In this document: piece after piece, positions 48,001-56,835 of the stretch
How the letters are laid out: every line of letters begins with the position of its first letter
How positions within the stretch are numbered: the stretch's first letter is position 1
DNA from: Andalucia godoyi
Taxonomy: Eukaryota > Discoba > Jakobea > Jakobida > Andaluciidae
DNA: 64,000 nucleotides
Direction of reading: 5' to 3'
Assembly: GCA_009859145.1 (NCBI GenBank)
Contig: VRVR01000006.1
Location: forward strand, 1 to 64,000
Notes under the pieces: model-generated
What the model was told of the DNA's origin: nothing
Database searches by the model: none
What the model saw: only the letters and a program-made list of their open reading frames with translations
Translations under genes and position numbers: made by a program

Positions 48001-49596
48001 TTACCAGTGTTTCCTGAAGAATCCCTTCTTATCCTTGGGCTTTTCGACTGGTTCGGAGGATGCGGTGGATTTTGAAGACCATCCTTTGAACAGTGTCCAC
48101 GACGCGGTTTCGGGCTGCTCGACGACAAATGGCTTTGCGGCGGCCACGGTCGGCGCCTGGGGAGCTGCAGATGGAGCCTTGGTCTCTTCCCTGACTCCAC
48201 GGACATGCACTGCAGGACCACCGACAGTGCTACCCACAGAGGCCGCTGAAGTTGCAGCGGTAGTCGGCGGCATCGGAGATGGCGATGGTGATGACGGTGA
48301 TGCTGAGACAAACACTCGGTGTGGCTTTGAAAAGCTCTCGGATCGATCAGCCGTGCTGGAGGAAAGGCCTGTGATGAGAAGAGATACACGGACCGAGTCT
48401 CCCAAGCCTGGATCAAGCGTTGATCCAAACAAAATGTTGGCATCGTCGTTGCCCACTTCGTCTTTGACACGGGAGGCGATCAAGTCGACTTCGTGCAATG
48501 TGAGATCCTCGGAGCCCGCGATAGAAATCAGAACTCCTTGGCCGCCACGAATCGGACAGTCGGCCAACAACGGATTTTTCAGCGCAACTTCCACCGCACG
48601 TTGTGCTCGATTGCTGCCGGATGCGACTCCGGTTCCCATCATCGCACGACCAGCATTTTGGGTCACGGTCTTTACATCTGCAAAGTCGAGATTGATCAAT
48701 CCGGGGCGCGCAATGACGTCCGAGATGGCGCGGACACCTTGAACCAAGACCTCATCGGCCATCCGAAACGCCTCCTTCACGGTTGTCTGTGCATTCGCGA
48801 TTTGAATGAGCTTTTGGTTCGGCACGACCAGCAACGTGTCGACGACTCCTTCCATTTGCTCCAATGCAGTCTGCGCAATCCGCATTCTTTGTTTCCCCTC
48901 AAATTCAAAGGGAGTCGAAACCACTGCAACTGTCAAAATTCCAGCTTCCCGCAGCGCTCGTGCAATCACCGGCGCAGCTCCAGACCCAGTTCCTCCTCCA
49001 AACCCAGCTGCCAAGAACACCATGTTGGCATCGCGCAGGTAATCCATGACGGCGTCAAGCGATTCAACAGCTGCTTCTGCACCTATCGACGGCTGTGCGC
49101 CAGCGCCAAGGCCAGACGTAGTGGTCGGACCAAGTTGAAACCGCGTCAACACTGGGCTTTGCTGCAACGCCTGGGCATCCGTGTTGGCCACAGCAAGCGA
49201 AACAACTCCAGGTGTCGAAAATAACGAGTCCGCGTCTGCGCTTTGAGTTAAACTGGAAGCCTGGCGCGGCGACGACGATAAAGTCTTTGAAAACAGCATG
49301 GAAGCGATTGCATTCGATCCTGCACCACCGCATCCCAACACGTGGATTCGCGGAATTCCGTTTTCAAAAACTGCCCCACGAGAATTCGGTTGTATATTGA
49401 AACCATGGCCTGTGGAATGCACCGATGACGACGACGGAGATTGGGATGACGGTGGTAAGGATGAGGATGCAGGAGTGGGGGAAGACGAAGCTGATTTGGA
49501 CGACCTTCGCGAAACAGAATATGTAGCATTCGAAGCAAACCGTTGAGAAATGCACGGATTTCCAAACCTTGGGAAATTCACTGAGACTCTCAGCAT
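48001..49596 (-). CDS. ftsZ: FtsZ, bacterial type, probably mitochondrial
   Basis: A 531-residue protein with a presequence-like N-terminus (MLRVSVNFPRFGNPC, basic and Ser-rich to about residue 65). The FtsZ GTPase core includes VLGCGGAGSNAIASML, VSLAVANTDAQAL, the tubulin/FtsZ signature GGGTGSGAAPVIA (about 198-210), and a C-terminal domain with ARPGLINLDFADVK and GSTLDPGLGDSVRVS. A loop of about 30 residues is inserted after the first glycine motif. The C-terminal tail is Pro/Ala/Ser-rich and ends KKGFFRKHW, without a clear conserved FtsZ-tail motif. Mitochondrial FtsZ drives inner organelle division in protists that retained it. The chosen ATG (49594-49596) is the first one giving a presequence; the longer frame passes through a CA repeat. 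Confidence 0.92.
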   Translation of the reverse strand: MLRVSVNFPRFGNPCISQRFASNATYSVSRRSSKSASSSPTPASSSLPPSSQSPSSSSVHSTGHGFNIQPNSRGAVFENGIPRIHVLGCGGAGSNAIASMLFSKTLSSSPRQASSLTQSADADSLFSTPGVVSLAVANTDAQALQQSPVLTRFQLGPTTTSGLGAGAQPSIGAEAAVESLDAVMDYLRDANMVFLAAGFGGGTGSGAAPVIARALREAGILTVAVVSTPFEFEGKQRMRIAQTALEQMEGVVDTLLVVPNQKLIQIANAQTTVKEAFRMADEVLVQGVRAISDVIARPGLINLDFADVKTVTQNAGRAMMGTGVASGSNRAQRAVEVALKNPLLADCPIRGGQGVLISIAGSEDLTLHEVDLIASRVKDEVGNDDANILFGSTLDPGLGDSVRVSLLITGLSSSTADRSESFSKPHRVFVSASPSSPSPSPMPPTTAATSAASVGSTVGGPAVHVRGVREETKAPSAAPQAPTVAAAKPFVVEQPETASWTLFKGWSSKSTASSEPVEKPKDKKGFFRKHW

Positions 49597-50005
49597 GTCC
49601 AAGGTGCGCGACTTGGTAACTTTTGAAGGAACGGAATTTCGACGAGGAACAGAGAGTGTGAGAGGGAATGCGAGAAAGAAAGGAAAACAACGATGATATG
49701 TAAAAATATACATTGAAAACAATGAAAAATGAAAAACGTGAAGATGCATAATTGGCACGGGTTCTTTTGCATGGCGGGAAGACCGTGAATGCATCACTTG
49801 ATTCTCGGAGACAATTTGGCGTCCGTTCGTTGGGGAACCTCCGAGCAAAAGAAAGTGCCAACGTTTTAGCAGTGAACACACGTTTTGAGTTCTGACGTGC
49901 GCACACATAGGCACACACACACACACACACACACATAGGCACATAGACACATAGACACATAAACACAAGGACGCAATTACTCTCTTGTGGAACTGAAATT
50001 GAAAA
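49597..50005. promoter_or_regulatory. divergent promoter region, FtsZ / elongin C
   Basis: A 409-bp region between two divergent genes. It contains a (CA)n tract at 49914-49934 followed by ACATAG heptamer-like repeats to about 49972, ending about 30 bp before the elongin C start. Confidence 0.5.
49914..49972. repeat. (CA)n and CACATAG tandem repeat
   Basis: About ten CA units followed by four to five imperfect CACATAGA units, between the FtsZ and elongin C genes. Confidence 0.93.
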
Positions 50006-50323
50006 ATGGAGACTGAAGCTGCTGTGAAACCGTCGTTAACACTTTTGACGCAGGACGGATTTGAGATTTTGATTGCGCAAGACTTGGCTTCGTACTCGAA
50101 GGTTCTGCAGGCGTTTCTAGCTGAACGAGAAGCGTCAGGAGCCGCCGAGTCGCCAAATGCTGCATTTTCCATTCCGTTTCGCTCGGATTTAGTCGAACGC
50201 GCTATCCAGTACTTGCATTACAAGAAGAAGTGGGACCACGAGCCGGATGAACGACCTCAATTTCCGATCGATCCCGAGTCTGCCTTGCAGCTCATTTTGG
50301 TCGCTGACTTTTTGCAAATTTGA
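50006..50323 (+). CDS. ELOC: elongin C
   Basis: The 105-residue Skp1/BTB-fold protein contains LTLLTQDGFEILIAQDLASYS, FSIPFRSDLVERAIQYLHYKKKW and ALQLILVADFL, which match elongin C in order and spacing. It binds elongin B and BC-box proteins in cullin-2/5 ubiquitin ligases and in elongin. Length is nearly the same as animal elongin C (112). The ATG at 50006 starts the conserved region. The gene diverges from FtsZ. Confidence 0.9.
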   Translation: METEAAVKPSLTLLTQDGFEILIAQDLASYSKVLQAFLAEREASGAAESPNAAFSIPFRSDLVERAIQYLHYKKKWDHEPDERPQFPIDPESALQLILVADFLQI

Positions 50324-51036
50324 GGACCCAATTCCTGGGATCCTATAATCAAGATCAGGATCAGGAAATCGAGAACCGGGTTCTCCTCTCTTCTCTCTGT
50401 CTGTCTGTCTGTCTTGTCTGTCTGTCTGTCTGATGGCTGGCTCTTATGCACACACATACATACAGCTTTTCTAATGGTGTACATTATTCGTCTCAGTCTT
50501 AAAAGAAACTGCCCGTTTGCAAGTACTTTTTTTTTTAGCCTTTGCAAACTCGTCGTTGAACGAATTGCAGCATTTCGGCAATGCAAGACACACGACCATA
50601 CTACTTTTGATTAATCAATTAAAACGAGCACGGGTGTGCAAACTTTACGTTCGGATGCAATGCAATGCAAGTGCATGACACCGCATTCCGGTACATTTTA
50701 AAAAAACAGCAAAGACATGCACGAAAGGGCCGATCCGCAGCAAAGCGAAGTCGTCGAGCGGGAGGTCCACAGAGAGATCGTAGCGCAATGCGCACGTCTG
50801 CTGCAAAAATGCTCGATTCGGTAAAGAGTGATTCTGGGAATGAGGCTGGCCGCGGAGAACGAGGGTGAGCTACACCGTTGTTCGATCCACGTACAGAATC
50901 GAAACACGCCCAGAGACACAGAATCGAATGAAAAAGAATAGAGCGCTTCGATTACAATGCCGTACTGCATTTCCGTTCTGTGTATGAACATCAAACAAGC
51001 AACATCATACCAGAAGAGTGTTTATCTAACCCTTTT
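50324..51036. other. gene-poor spacer with simple repeats
   Basis: Contains a TCTG tetranucleotide repeat (50394-50433) and a T-run (50527-50537). A basic ORF starting at 50665 (67 codons) has no recognised homology and is not called. Adjacent to repeat elements that begin at 51037. Confidence 0.4.
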
Positions 51037-51393
51037 GGGACGCGATGTTCCTACCGTCGTCAGGTCCAGAATTTCTTGGTTCTGTACCTTTTTTTATGTT
51101 TGTGTTCTTCATAATCGAACCCTCAAACAACACCTTTCATCAAAGATAAAGACAAAACACATCTCATGGCTCCAAAGAGGGATCTTCCCAATAAACTCAA
51201 AACTGGCCATGCCCGACGATGCCGAGAACCAAGAAGCTCGTGGGTGCGACGACCCTTTGAGGCAAAGCAGTCTGCATTGAAGAGCTGGCGCTCGCCCCCA
51301 ATTAAAGAAGCAAAATAAAACACGTGGCTTTTGGATCTGTCTTCGGTGAGAGCTTAGCCAATGATGATCAATAATGATGCATGTTTTTGGTGA
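51037..51393 (+). repeat. dispersed repeat family 2, copy 2
   Basis: Same orientation as 9418-9799, with shared segments GGGACGCGAT, ATGGCTCCAAAGAGGGATCTT-like core (identical over about 20 bases) and AACACGTGGCTT. Length is about 357 bp. It abuts Fanzor-derived copy E exactly at 51393/51394. This suggests one element landed next to the other or a composite element. Confidence 0.75.
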
Positions 51394-51895
51394 ACGCCTG
51401 CATTCTACACTGAACATGCATATCTACGAATAGACATGCATATTCAATCTTGCATCCCGTTGCCGCGAAGGGGATAGACCCCCAACACGCCTCACGGCGT
51501 TCTTCCGATAGATGTTCCGCGCTCCGTTCCCAATCTCGATCAATCGGTGAGCCACTTTCTCAGCGTGACGCGTTGTTCCTGAGAAGGGTGCATTTTGATT
51601 CTGACGGCCCTGTATCGAGCGGCGTAGGCGTAGGCGAATGCGTCGTCCTAGCGCGCTCACGCCCGTATTTGAATTAAAAAGTGAAACCAACGAATGATAG
51701 AATAGATGGCTATGGATGCTGCGTTAAAGAGTGTCGAAAATGCGGAGCCTGTGTCACCGGCTGAATTCTGGCCGAGCGTGCGTAAGTACGAATTCCCCTG
51801 TGGAACAAACGTGCTAGTGTCGGCCAGTATTGACCGTGTCTGTTTACGTATACTTCCTTGCGTGAGCATGACCATGAGGTGTTATTATTCAATAG
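51394..51895 (-). pseudogene. Fanzor-element derivative, copy E (N-terminus fused to C-terminus by deletion)
   Basis: Read on the minus strand, about 210 bp of 5' region is followed (51550-51612) by an in-frame TnpB/Fanzor N-terminal motif: RAVRIKMHPSQEQ then TLRKWL. It is joined directly to the remnant of DRDWNGARNI (51497-51545), here broken by a stop and one extra G, and then YRKN. Most of the nuclease gene is therefore deleted. A 100-bp 3' tail homologous to copies C and D ends at GCAGGCG (51394). The coding interval 51492-51664 is absent from copy D. Confidence 0.72.
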
Positions 51896-52061
51896 TTGTG
51901 CGTCGAGAGCCCGTTGTAAAACGCTCGACTTCCCTTCCACGCATATCTGCACACACTGTTGGTTTCATCTCCTTCTTTCTTCTGCTTGTGCTATCTTGTT
52001 CGTGTTTTCCTGTTCTTCGCTGTAAAGGATCTGCACTGAGTCTCATTCTCACAACTAGGAA
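51896..52061. promoter_or_regulatory. promoter region of PDCD5
   Basis: Pyrimidine-rich 166-bp spacer between Fanzor copy E and the PDCD5 start codon, presumably its promoter. Confidence 0.35.
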
Positions 52062-52442
52062 ATGTCAGTCCCTCCGAGTGGTCTTCCTCCGGGGTTTTCC
52101 GCGACTCCAAGTGGTGCGCCGAACAGTGAAGCGTCCGAGAAGAAGGCTGCAGAAGACGAGCAGCGGCAGTCGATTTTGAGTGCTGTGTTGGAGCCGCAGG
52201 CACGCGAACGACTTTCTCGTGTGTCTCTTGTGCAGCCAGACAAGGCACGCATGCTGGAGAACATGGTTATCCAGCAAGTGCGGTCCGGTCGAGTGGCCGG
52301 CCGCATCTCGGAAGAAATGCTTATTCAGATGCTCGAGCGTGGGTCCGGATCCGAAAAGGAGCAAAAGGTCAAGGTACAAAGACGAAGAAGCGCATTTGAT
52401 AGCGATGACGACGAAGACGATGAGGATGGATGGAACCTTTGA
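52062..52442 (+). CDS. PDCD5: PDCD5 (TFAR19) family DNA/ubiquitin-binding protein
   Basis: The 126-residue protein has a Pro/Ser-rich start and then the helical PDCD5 core: EQRQSILSAVLEPQARERLSRVSLVQPDKARMLEN with IIQQ-type VIQQVRSGRVAGRISEEMLIQ, matching the conserved family (usually 110-125 residues). The C-terminus is basic, then acidic (DSDDDEDDEDGW). Family members are small nuclear/cytosolic proteins; eukaryotic members bind chaperonin and histone acetyltransferase components. ATG at 52062. Confidence 0.92.
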   Translation: MSVPPSGLPPGFSATPSGAPNSEASEKKAAEDEQRQSILSAVLEPQARERLSRVSLVQPDKARMLENMVIQQVRSGRVAGRISEEMLIQMLERGSGSEKEQKVKVQRRRSAFDSDDDEDDEDGWNL

Positions 52443-52708
52443 TTGCTTCCTGTTTTTCGTCCCCGCTTGCCCCATGCATTCGTCTGTTTATCAGTTTCTG
52501 TTTCCATCCGTGTGCTGCGCTTATTCTTTTGTAAATTCCTGTCTAATCCATGACAAGCACACCAATAAGAATCATCCAGAAAAAAACAACCAAAATAAGA
52601 ACGAGTAATGAACAAGAGTACTGGAGAAATGGCGGGTTTTCTTATTTACATGGATTTCTGAAGAATGAAGGAGACTGGATGAAAGAAGCGTAAGACAGGG
52701 AGAGCGAT
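52443..52708. other. convergent 3' spacer
   Basis: No gene is seen between the PDCD5 stop and the 3' end of the next, minus-strand gene. Confidence 0.4.
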
Positions 52709-53446
52709 TTAGGACAGAGGAAGCCCCTTTGCGACGCCGCGTGGTTCCGAGAGCAAAAGTGGACATTGGGTCTTGTGAGGCACAAAGTCATAATACAGTA
52801 CACACTCAAAGTCTGCAAGTGTTTCAGGTTCTTCAGCGGCAGCAGCATCGCCTGCATTCCCGGCATCCTCGGCGGCATCCTTCGCATCAGCATCCTCCTT
52901 CTCGTCCCCATCCTCTTTCTCGTCTCCATCCTCCTTCTCGTCTTTCTCGTCCTCCTCGCCATCTTCCTTTTCAGCATCGTCACCATCAGCGTCCTCATCC
53001 TTATCCTTCCCTGATTTCCCATCGGCAGCCGTATTCGCACCCGAGGTCTTTTCCTCGTCCTCATCCTCGTCCTCGCCGTCGCCGTCGCCATCCTCTGGGT
53101 CTTCCTCGGCGTCCTTGAACGAATAGAGCTGTTGAAGAGAAAGAAGAGAGTCGCGAACGACATTCTTCGGATGAACTTGGTCTTTCCAAATGGTGAGTCC
53201 AGAAATCGCATCGCCGTGATGCGCAATGATCTTTCGCTCCATCATCGCAATGGTTGTGTCCACAGGAACCCGGACGTCAAAATTCAGATACGTCCATGTA
53301 ACCATCTTTATGTGAACAACGACATAGCGCTGCGGAAACGAACCAAACATTGCCGTTTTGGGCATTGCAAAGTCCGAATCAGAAGACTTTGACTTTTTTC
53401 CTTTTTTTCCTTTTTTCCCTTTTTTCCCGCTCGCTTTCTTCGCCAT
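52709..53446 (-). CDS. unknown protein with split beta-grasp-like fold and acidic insert
   Basis: The 245-residue protein has a Lys/Gly-rich N-terminus (KKASGKKGKKGKKGKKSK), then a folded segment (about 38-112: YVVVHIKMVTWTYLNFDV, VDTTIAMMERKIIAHHG, LTIWKDQV, LLSLQQLYSF). An Asp/Glu/Lys-repeat insert of about 105 residues is followed by a C-terminal strand (FECVLYYDFVPH). The order of strand, strand, helix, strand, helix and final strand resembles a ubiquitin-like beta-grasp fold split by a low-complexity loop; this is inference. No family is named. The start (ATG at 53444-53446) is 45 bp from a divergent ATG. Confidence 0.6.
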   Translation of the reverse strand: MAKKASGKKGKKGKKGKKSKSSDSDFAMPKTAMFGSFPQRYVVVHIKMVTWTYLNFDVRVPVDTTIAMMERKIIAHHGDAISGLTIWKDQVHPKNVVRDSLLSLQQLYSFKDAEEDPEDGDGDGEDEDEDEEKTSGANTAADGKSGKDKDEDADGDDAEKEDGEEDEKDEKEDGDEKEDGDEKEDADAKDAAEDAGNAGDAAAAEEPETLADFECVLYYDFVPHKTQCPLLLSEPRGVAKGLPLS

Positions 53447-53491
53447 TTCCGAATCTCACCGTGTGGGCCTAAAAATGACTAAACGCATAAA

Positions 53492-53737
53492 ATGAGTGAC
53501 GAAGAAACGAAAGGAAAGAAAAGGAATGGACGAACGAACGGACAAAGACCGTTTTCAACGGCTGTGATTCGATCGCGAACACCGTCCCCCGATGTGTCTC
53601 TGTGCATTTTCCTTTACAAGCGTTTCACGGATGTTGCTTCTCTTTGGCAGAAACCGGGGCGTGCACATATGGGTAAGTCCCTCGTGGAATCCAGACATTC
53701 ATCAGCTAGGAGAATCCTTTATTTGAGAAAGAGATGA
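53492..53737 (+). CDS. small hypothetical ORF or first exon
   Basis: An 81-residue frame starting at ATG 53492 with a basic N-terminus (MSDEETKGKKRNGRTNG) and Ser/Arg-rich middle. A GGTAAGT donor-like site occurs at about 53671, so it may be the first exon of a spliced gene; its last 36 bases overlap the end of the opposite-strand kinase gene. No homologue is recognised. Confidence 0.25.
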   Translation: MSDEETKGKKRNGRTNGQRPFSTAVIRSRTPSPDVSLCIFLYKRFTDVASLWQKPGRAHMGKSLVESRHSSARRILYLRKR

Positions 53738-54805
53738 CTGGCATGGTGTATAAGAACCGATTTCGTCAAGGCAGACAATTCTTTTCGCGCTGGAATTCAA
53801 AATGCGTGCATACCAGTCCACAAGAGGTCGCAATCGCATGACGCTTTGCGGAACCTGATCGATGGAGTGGCGCAGTATCGATAATGGGATACCGCGGCCC
53901 GTGCACTTCGCTCGCTTGGAAACCCTGGCGATGACATCTTCCTCGGAAGCCTCGACATGCAGGATGCCTAGTTTGTACAATGGGAAGTCTTTGCGAATGC
54001 GCTGAAAATGGTCGGCGTGCCATTCCCAGTCTTTCAGCGACCCGTCCACAATAATGTTCCGTGACTGCTTCATCGCTTCCCATGTAAGCAGTTCGATAAT
54101 GTATCCAGACTCACGGTGTGTGCGATGGCCGGCCGTCATCGAATCGGTTCTTTTGAACAGCTCCATTTCCGGAAGCTTGTCTTTGATGTGGTCCGGATCG
54201 AGAAGAACATACGAGTCCAGTGGAAATAACTTTGAGCAGCTCAAATGTCGAAGGACATGCGACTTTCCCGAGCCCATTACTCCCGCAGTGAAAATGATCC
54301 ACGGACTCGAAACACAATGCGGCACTTCCTCCGTCGACTGGGCGGCGGCGACGGATACAGTTTCGTCCTCATTGTTTCGGTTGGGACTGCAAGACATCGG
54401 CGGGGATGACAGTGTTTTTGTGATGATATCATCTTGCAGCAATTGCCGGTCTCGCGTATACACGCTATGATATGTGTAGTCGACCGTCAGTCGCGCATCT
54501 GCGTACTGCGGTGTGAACAAGTCTTTGGAAATGCTTGTCGGATGTGGAATCTCAGCAGCATGCATTTCTGCAGTGGTTAAGCTGCGGCTTGGAATCAAGC
54601 TCATTGCGAAAGATACGGCAGACTGCAAAAGATATGGAACTGGGTATTTGATATGTGGCAATACTCTGCACGATCCAAACGGTCGCCCACGAGTTGCCAA
54701 TGACTGTGCGCGTACAGAGAATGGAGCTCCTGAAGAACCCGGCGAGATTCCAGAATTGACAATGACGGAGCGAAACAACAGTGATGGAACACAACCTCGA
54801 AACAT
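53702..54805 (-). CDS. zeta-toxin-domain P-loop kinase, possibly organellar
   Basis: The 367-residue protein starts at the ATG at 54803-54805 with a basic, Ser/Arg-rich N-terminus (MFRGCVPSLLFRSVIVNSG) compatible with a mitochondrial presequence. Its P-loop kinase domain (about 165-350) has GVMGSGKSH (Walker A), LDPDHIKDKLPE, MTAGHRTHRESGYI and IIVDGSLKDWEWH, the pattern of zeta-toxin-like small-molecule kinases. In bacteria zeta toxins phosphorylate UDP-GlcNAc; eukaryotic relatives have other or unknown substrates. There is no sign of a toxin/antitoxin pair here. The frame extends upstream without an ATG. Confidence 0.78.
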   Translation of the reverse strand: MFRGCVPSLLFRSVIVNSGISPGSSGAPFSVRAQSLATRGRPFGSCRVLPHIKYPVPYLLQSAVSFAMSLIPSRSLTTAEMHAAEIPHPTSISKDLFTPQYADARLTVDYTYHSVYTRDRQLLQDDIITKTLSSPPMSCSPNRNNEDETVSVAAAQSTEEVPHCVSSPWIIFTAGVMGSGKSHVLRHLSCSKLFPLDSYVLLDPDHIKDKLPEMELFKRTDSMTAGHRTHRESGYIIELLTWEAMKQSRNIIVDGSLKDWEWHADHFQRIRKDFPLYKLGILHVEASEEDVIARVSKRAKCTGRGIPLSILRHSIDQVPQSVMRLRPLVDWYARILNSSAKRIVCLDEIGSYTPCQSSLSQIKDSPS

Positions 54806-55219
54806 ACGATGCCCCCCCCAATCCTCCGTCCACCCAACAGCAACAAGCGAAATCCCGCGCGGCTGCCGACAGACACTTCGGCTTCCTCTTGCAAACCCAG
54901 GGCTCGGGGAAAGAACGCTCTGCAAAAAGAGAAACGGAAGTAAGAAAAGAGAGAGAGAGAGAGAGAGAGATAGTTTGTGTGTGTTGTCGAGTTTGGAAAG
55001 GGAAAAAACAAAGACAATACAAATAGTTTCAACTCGGTCGTTATTTGAGTTTATCTCAGAATAGGACCCAAGGACGAAGCAACCGAAGCTCCGGAGCAAT
55101 GAGGTTTGTGAGTTATTTACGCAAGAAAGGGAGATGGGAAAGAAAGATATTTAAAAAATATTAATTTAAAAAATAAAATAAAACGAAGAAAGGGGAAGGA
55201 AGGAAGCAGGGCTGCGGAA
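54806..55219. promoter_or_regulatory. upstream region of the zeta-kinase gene
   Basis: Contains a (GA)n tract at 54946-54971 and AT-rich DNA before the 3' end of TMEM231. No gene is seen. Confidence 0.4.
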
Positions 55220-56286
55220 TCAATCCTTGTGGAGCCGGGGAACTTGATCGAAGAAAACGCGCGTGGGCAGCAGCTGATTTCGCATGATCCAGTTTCGGAT
55301 GGCGGAAACCGGGAAGTAAATGATGACCCACACCGCAATGTACTGAATCCATCCGTACTTTAAGAGCTCCCAGAGTCCTGGCCGGTACGCGATTTGCATT
55401 CCCGGTACGCGGATGCGCGCCTGAAGCGTGAAGAATGGAGCGGCGCCAGCTGACCAAACCGTCGCATCCGTAGTGAACTGCATGGTTTCATTGCGATTCA
55501 TGTACGCACGCACCACATCCGGCAATGCAACTCCTTCCAGGCCCTGTGTGTTCGGCGAGAAGATGAATGGCGACGCTGTGTACACTGCTCGGGTTCGAGT
55601 CTGCAGGATCGGCTGCGATTGCACAAACGCTAGACGACCGTCGACGTACACGGCCGATCCGTCTGCCGGGTTCTCCACGGAAATGTACGCAAGTGCCGTA
55701 AGCGTGGTGGACACCGTACTCGAGAACTCGACTTGGAAGGAAAGGGCGCACTGCAACCCGCGGATTGTCGACAATGTCCCCGATGTTGCTGCAGCGCTGT
55801 ACAAAGGAATGACAGCCTTGACGTCGAACCAGTCTGGACGGCCATTTCCATTCAAATCGACTCGGGTCACCGAAAAGTCTACATCGAGAAGGTTGTTGTA
55901 GGACGACACGAGATAATTCAGATCCGACGAGGATGTCCATCCACCAGACGGAAACGTCGTCAGGACAGCTTCGTGAAGGTACGTAACCTTTGGCTGCTCA
56001 CGAACAATAACCTCCTTTACCCAGAAGCCTGCACCCAAGAGAACAAGAAGAAACAACGAAAACCCCCGTGTAAAAGCAACGATAAACATGAGTATAATGT
56101 ACTAAGAGCAATCAAACGCTTGAGCACAAGTGGGAAAAACATACCTGGAGTCGCGTATGCCACGACAAAAGGAACAATGATGAATGTGACCCAGAGACCC
56201 ATATTGAGAAAGCAGGCTCTGGAAAAGAACCGGGCTCGGTACCGTCTCTTCACAGCTTCCGAATACACTTCAAACCCAACAGCCAT
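55220..56286 (-). CDS. TMEM231: TMEM231, ciliary transition-zone protein, one intron
   Basis: Two exons on the minus strand: exon 1 at 56145-56286 (ATG at 56284-56286) and exon 2 at 55220-56028. The 116-bp intron has donor G|GTATGT and acceptor TGCAG. The splice joins phase-correctly to give VVAYATPG-FWVKEVIVREQP, which aligns with the same junction region of animal TMEM231 (...GFWxK...EQP). The resulting 316-residue protein has an N-terminal YxxAVKRRYRA motif, TM1 at about 28-47, a lumenal domain with DLNGNGRPDWFDVKA, and a second TM segment near 270 (WIQYIAVWVIIYF). TMEM231 is part of the MKS/B9 complex of the transition zone. Length is close to human (316). Confidence 0.9.
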
Positions 56287-56762
56287 GACGACAATACCAA
56301 CAACAACGACGGTTTATATATATATACAACAGCAAAGAATAAGTGAGGGTAAACAAAAAGAAGAAAAAACGAGAGAGAAGTGCAACCGATGATATTGATG
56401 ATGTGTAATGTTCTTCTTTTCGTGTTTTCTTTTTTGCTTTCTGTTCTTTTCTCCTCCAAGAGCTGTTATCAGGAGTTCCAGCAATGCAACGCTTCCAAAT
56501 AATAATAATGATAATAATAATCTTAATAATAAATGAAACATGCCAAAACCTCTGTTGCAGAGAGCGTGTTTTTGGAGAGTTTCGAAAGCATTTCCCCGAT
56601 TCAGTGGAGGCGGGAGCATCGAGGATCAACCTGTAGCATCAATTCATTTCCGGAACTTGAGTATTTGCTCTTTGAGGATCCATTGCACGGAATTTCGACC
56701 GCACACGCTTTCGTCATTGGTTTATACTGCGTTCAACGGGGAAATCCAATTACTAACTTATG

Positions 56763-56797
<35 letters not shown>

Positions 56798-56835
56798 ACG
56801 TACGTGAACAAATATATTTGAACGATTTTGAAAGT
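56287..56835. promoter_or_regulatory. divergent promoter region, TMEM231 / GT4
   Basis: A 549-bp spacer with AT-rich blocks (56310-56330 TATATA; 56495-56535 AATAAT) and a (CA)n tract at 56766-56795, the latter ending 41 bp before the GT4 start codon. An open frame runs through part of it without supporting features. Confidence 0.4.
56766..56795. repeat. (CA)n microsatellite
   Basis: About 15 CA units upstream of the GT4 glycosyltransferase start codon, followed by a GTACGTACGT palindromic stretch. Confidence 0.93.

Noticed and set aside
49597-50172. Longer FtsZ N-terminus to 50172
   Set aside because: It passes through a CA repeat and overlaps the elongin C start region on the other strand; the presequence-like start at 49596 is sufficient.
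53702-54805. Zeta-kinase gene as part of a toxin-antitoxin pair
   Set aside because: No epsilon-type antitoxin is adjacent, the protein has a presequence-like N-terminus, and eukaryotic zeta-domain kinases occur alone.
56533-56835. GT4 ORF extended upstream to 56533
   Set aside because: It reads through a CA repeat into poly-Thr-His; the ATG at 56836 starts directly at the conserved Rossmann-like strand.
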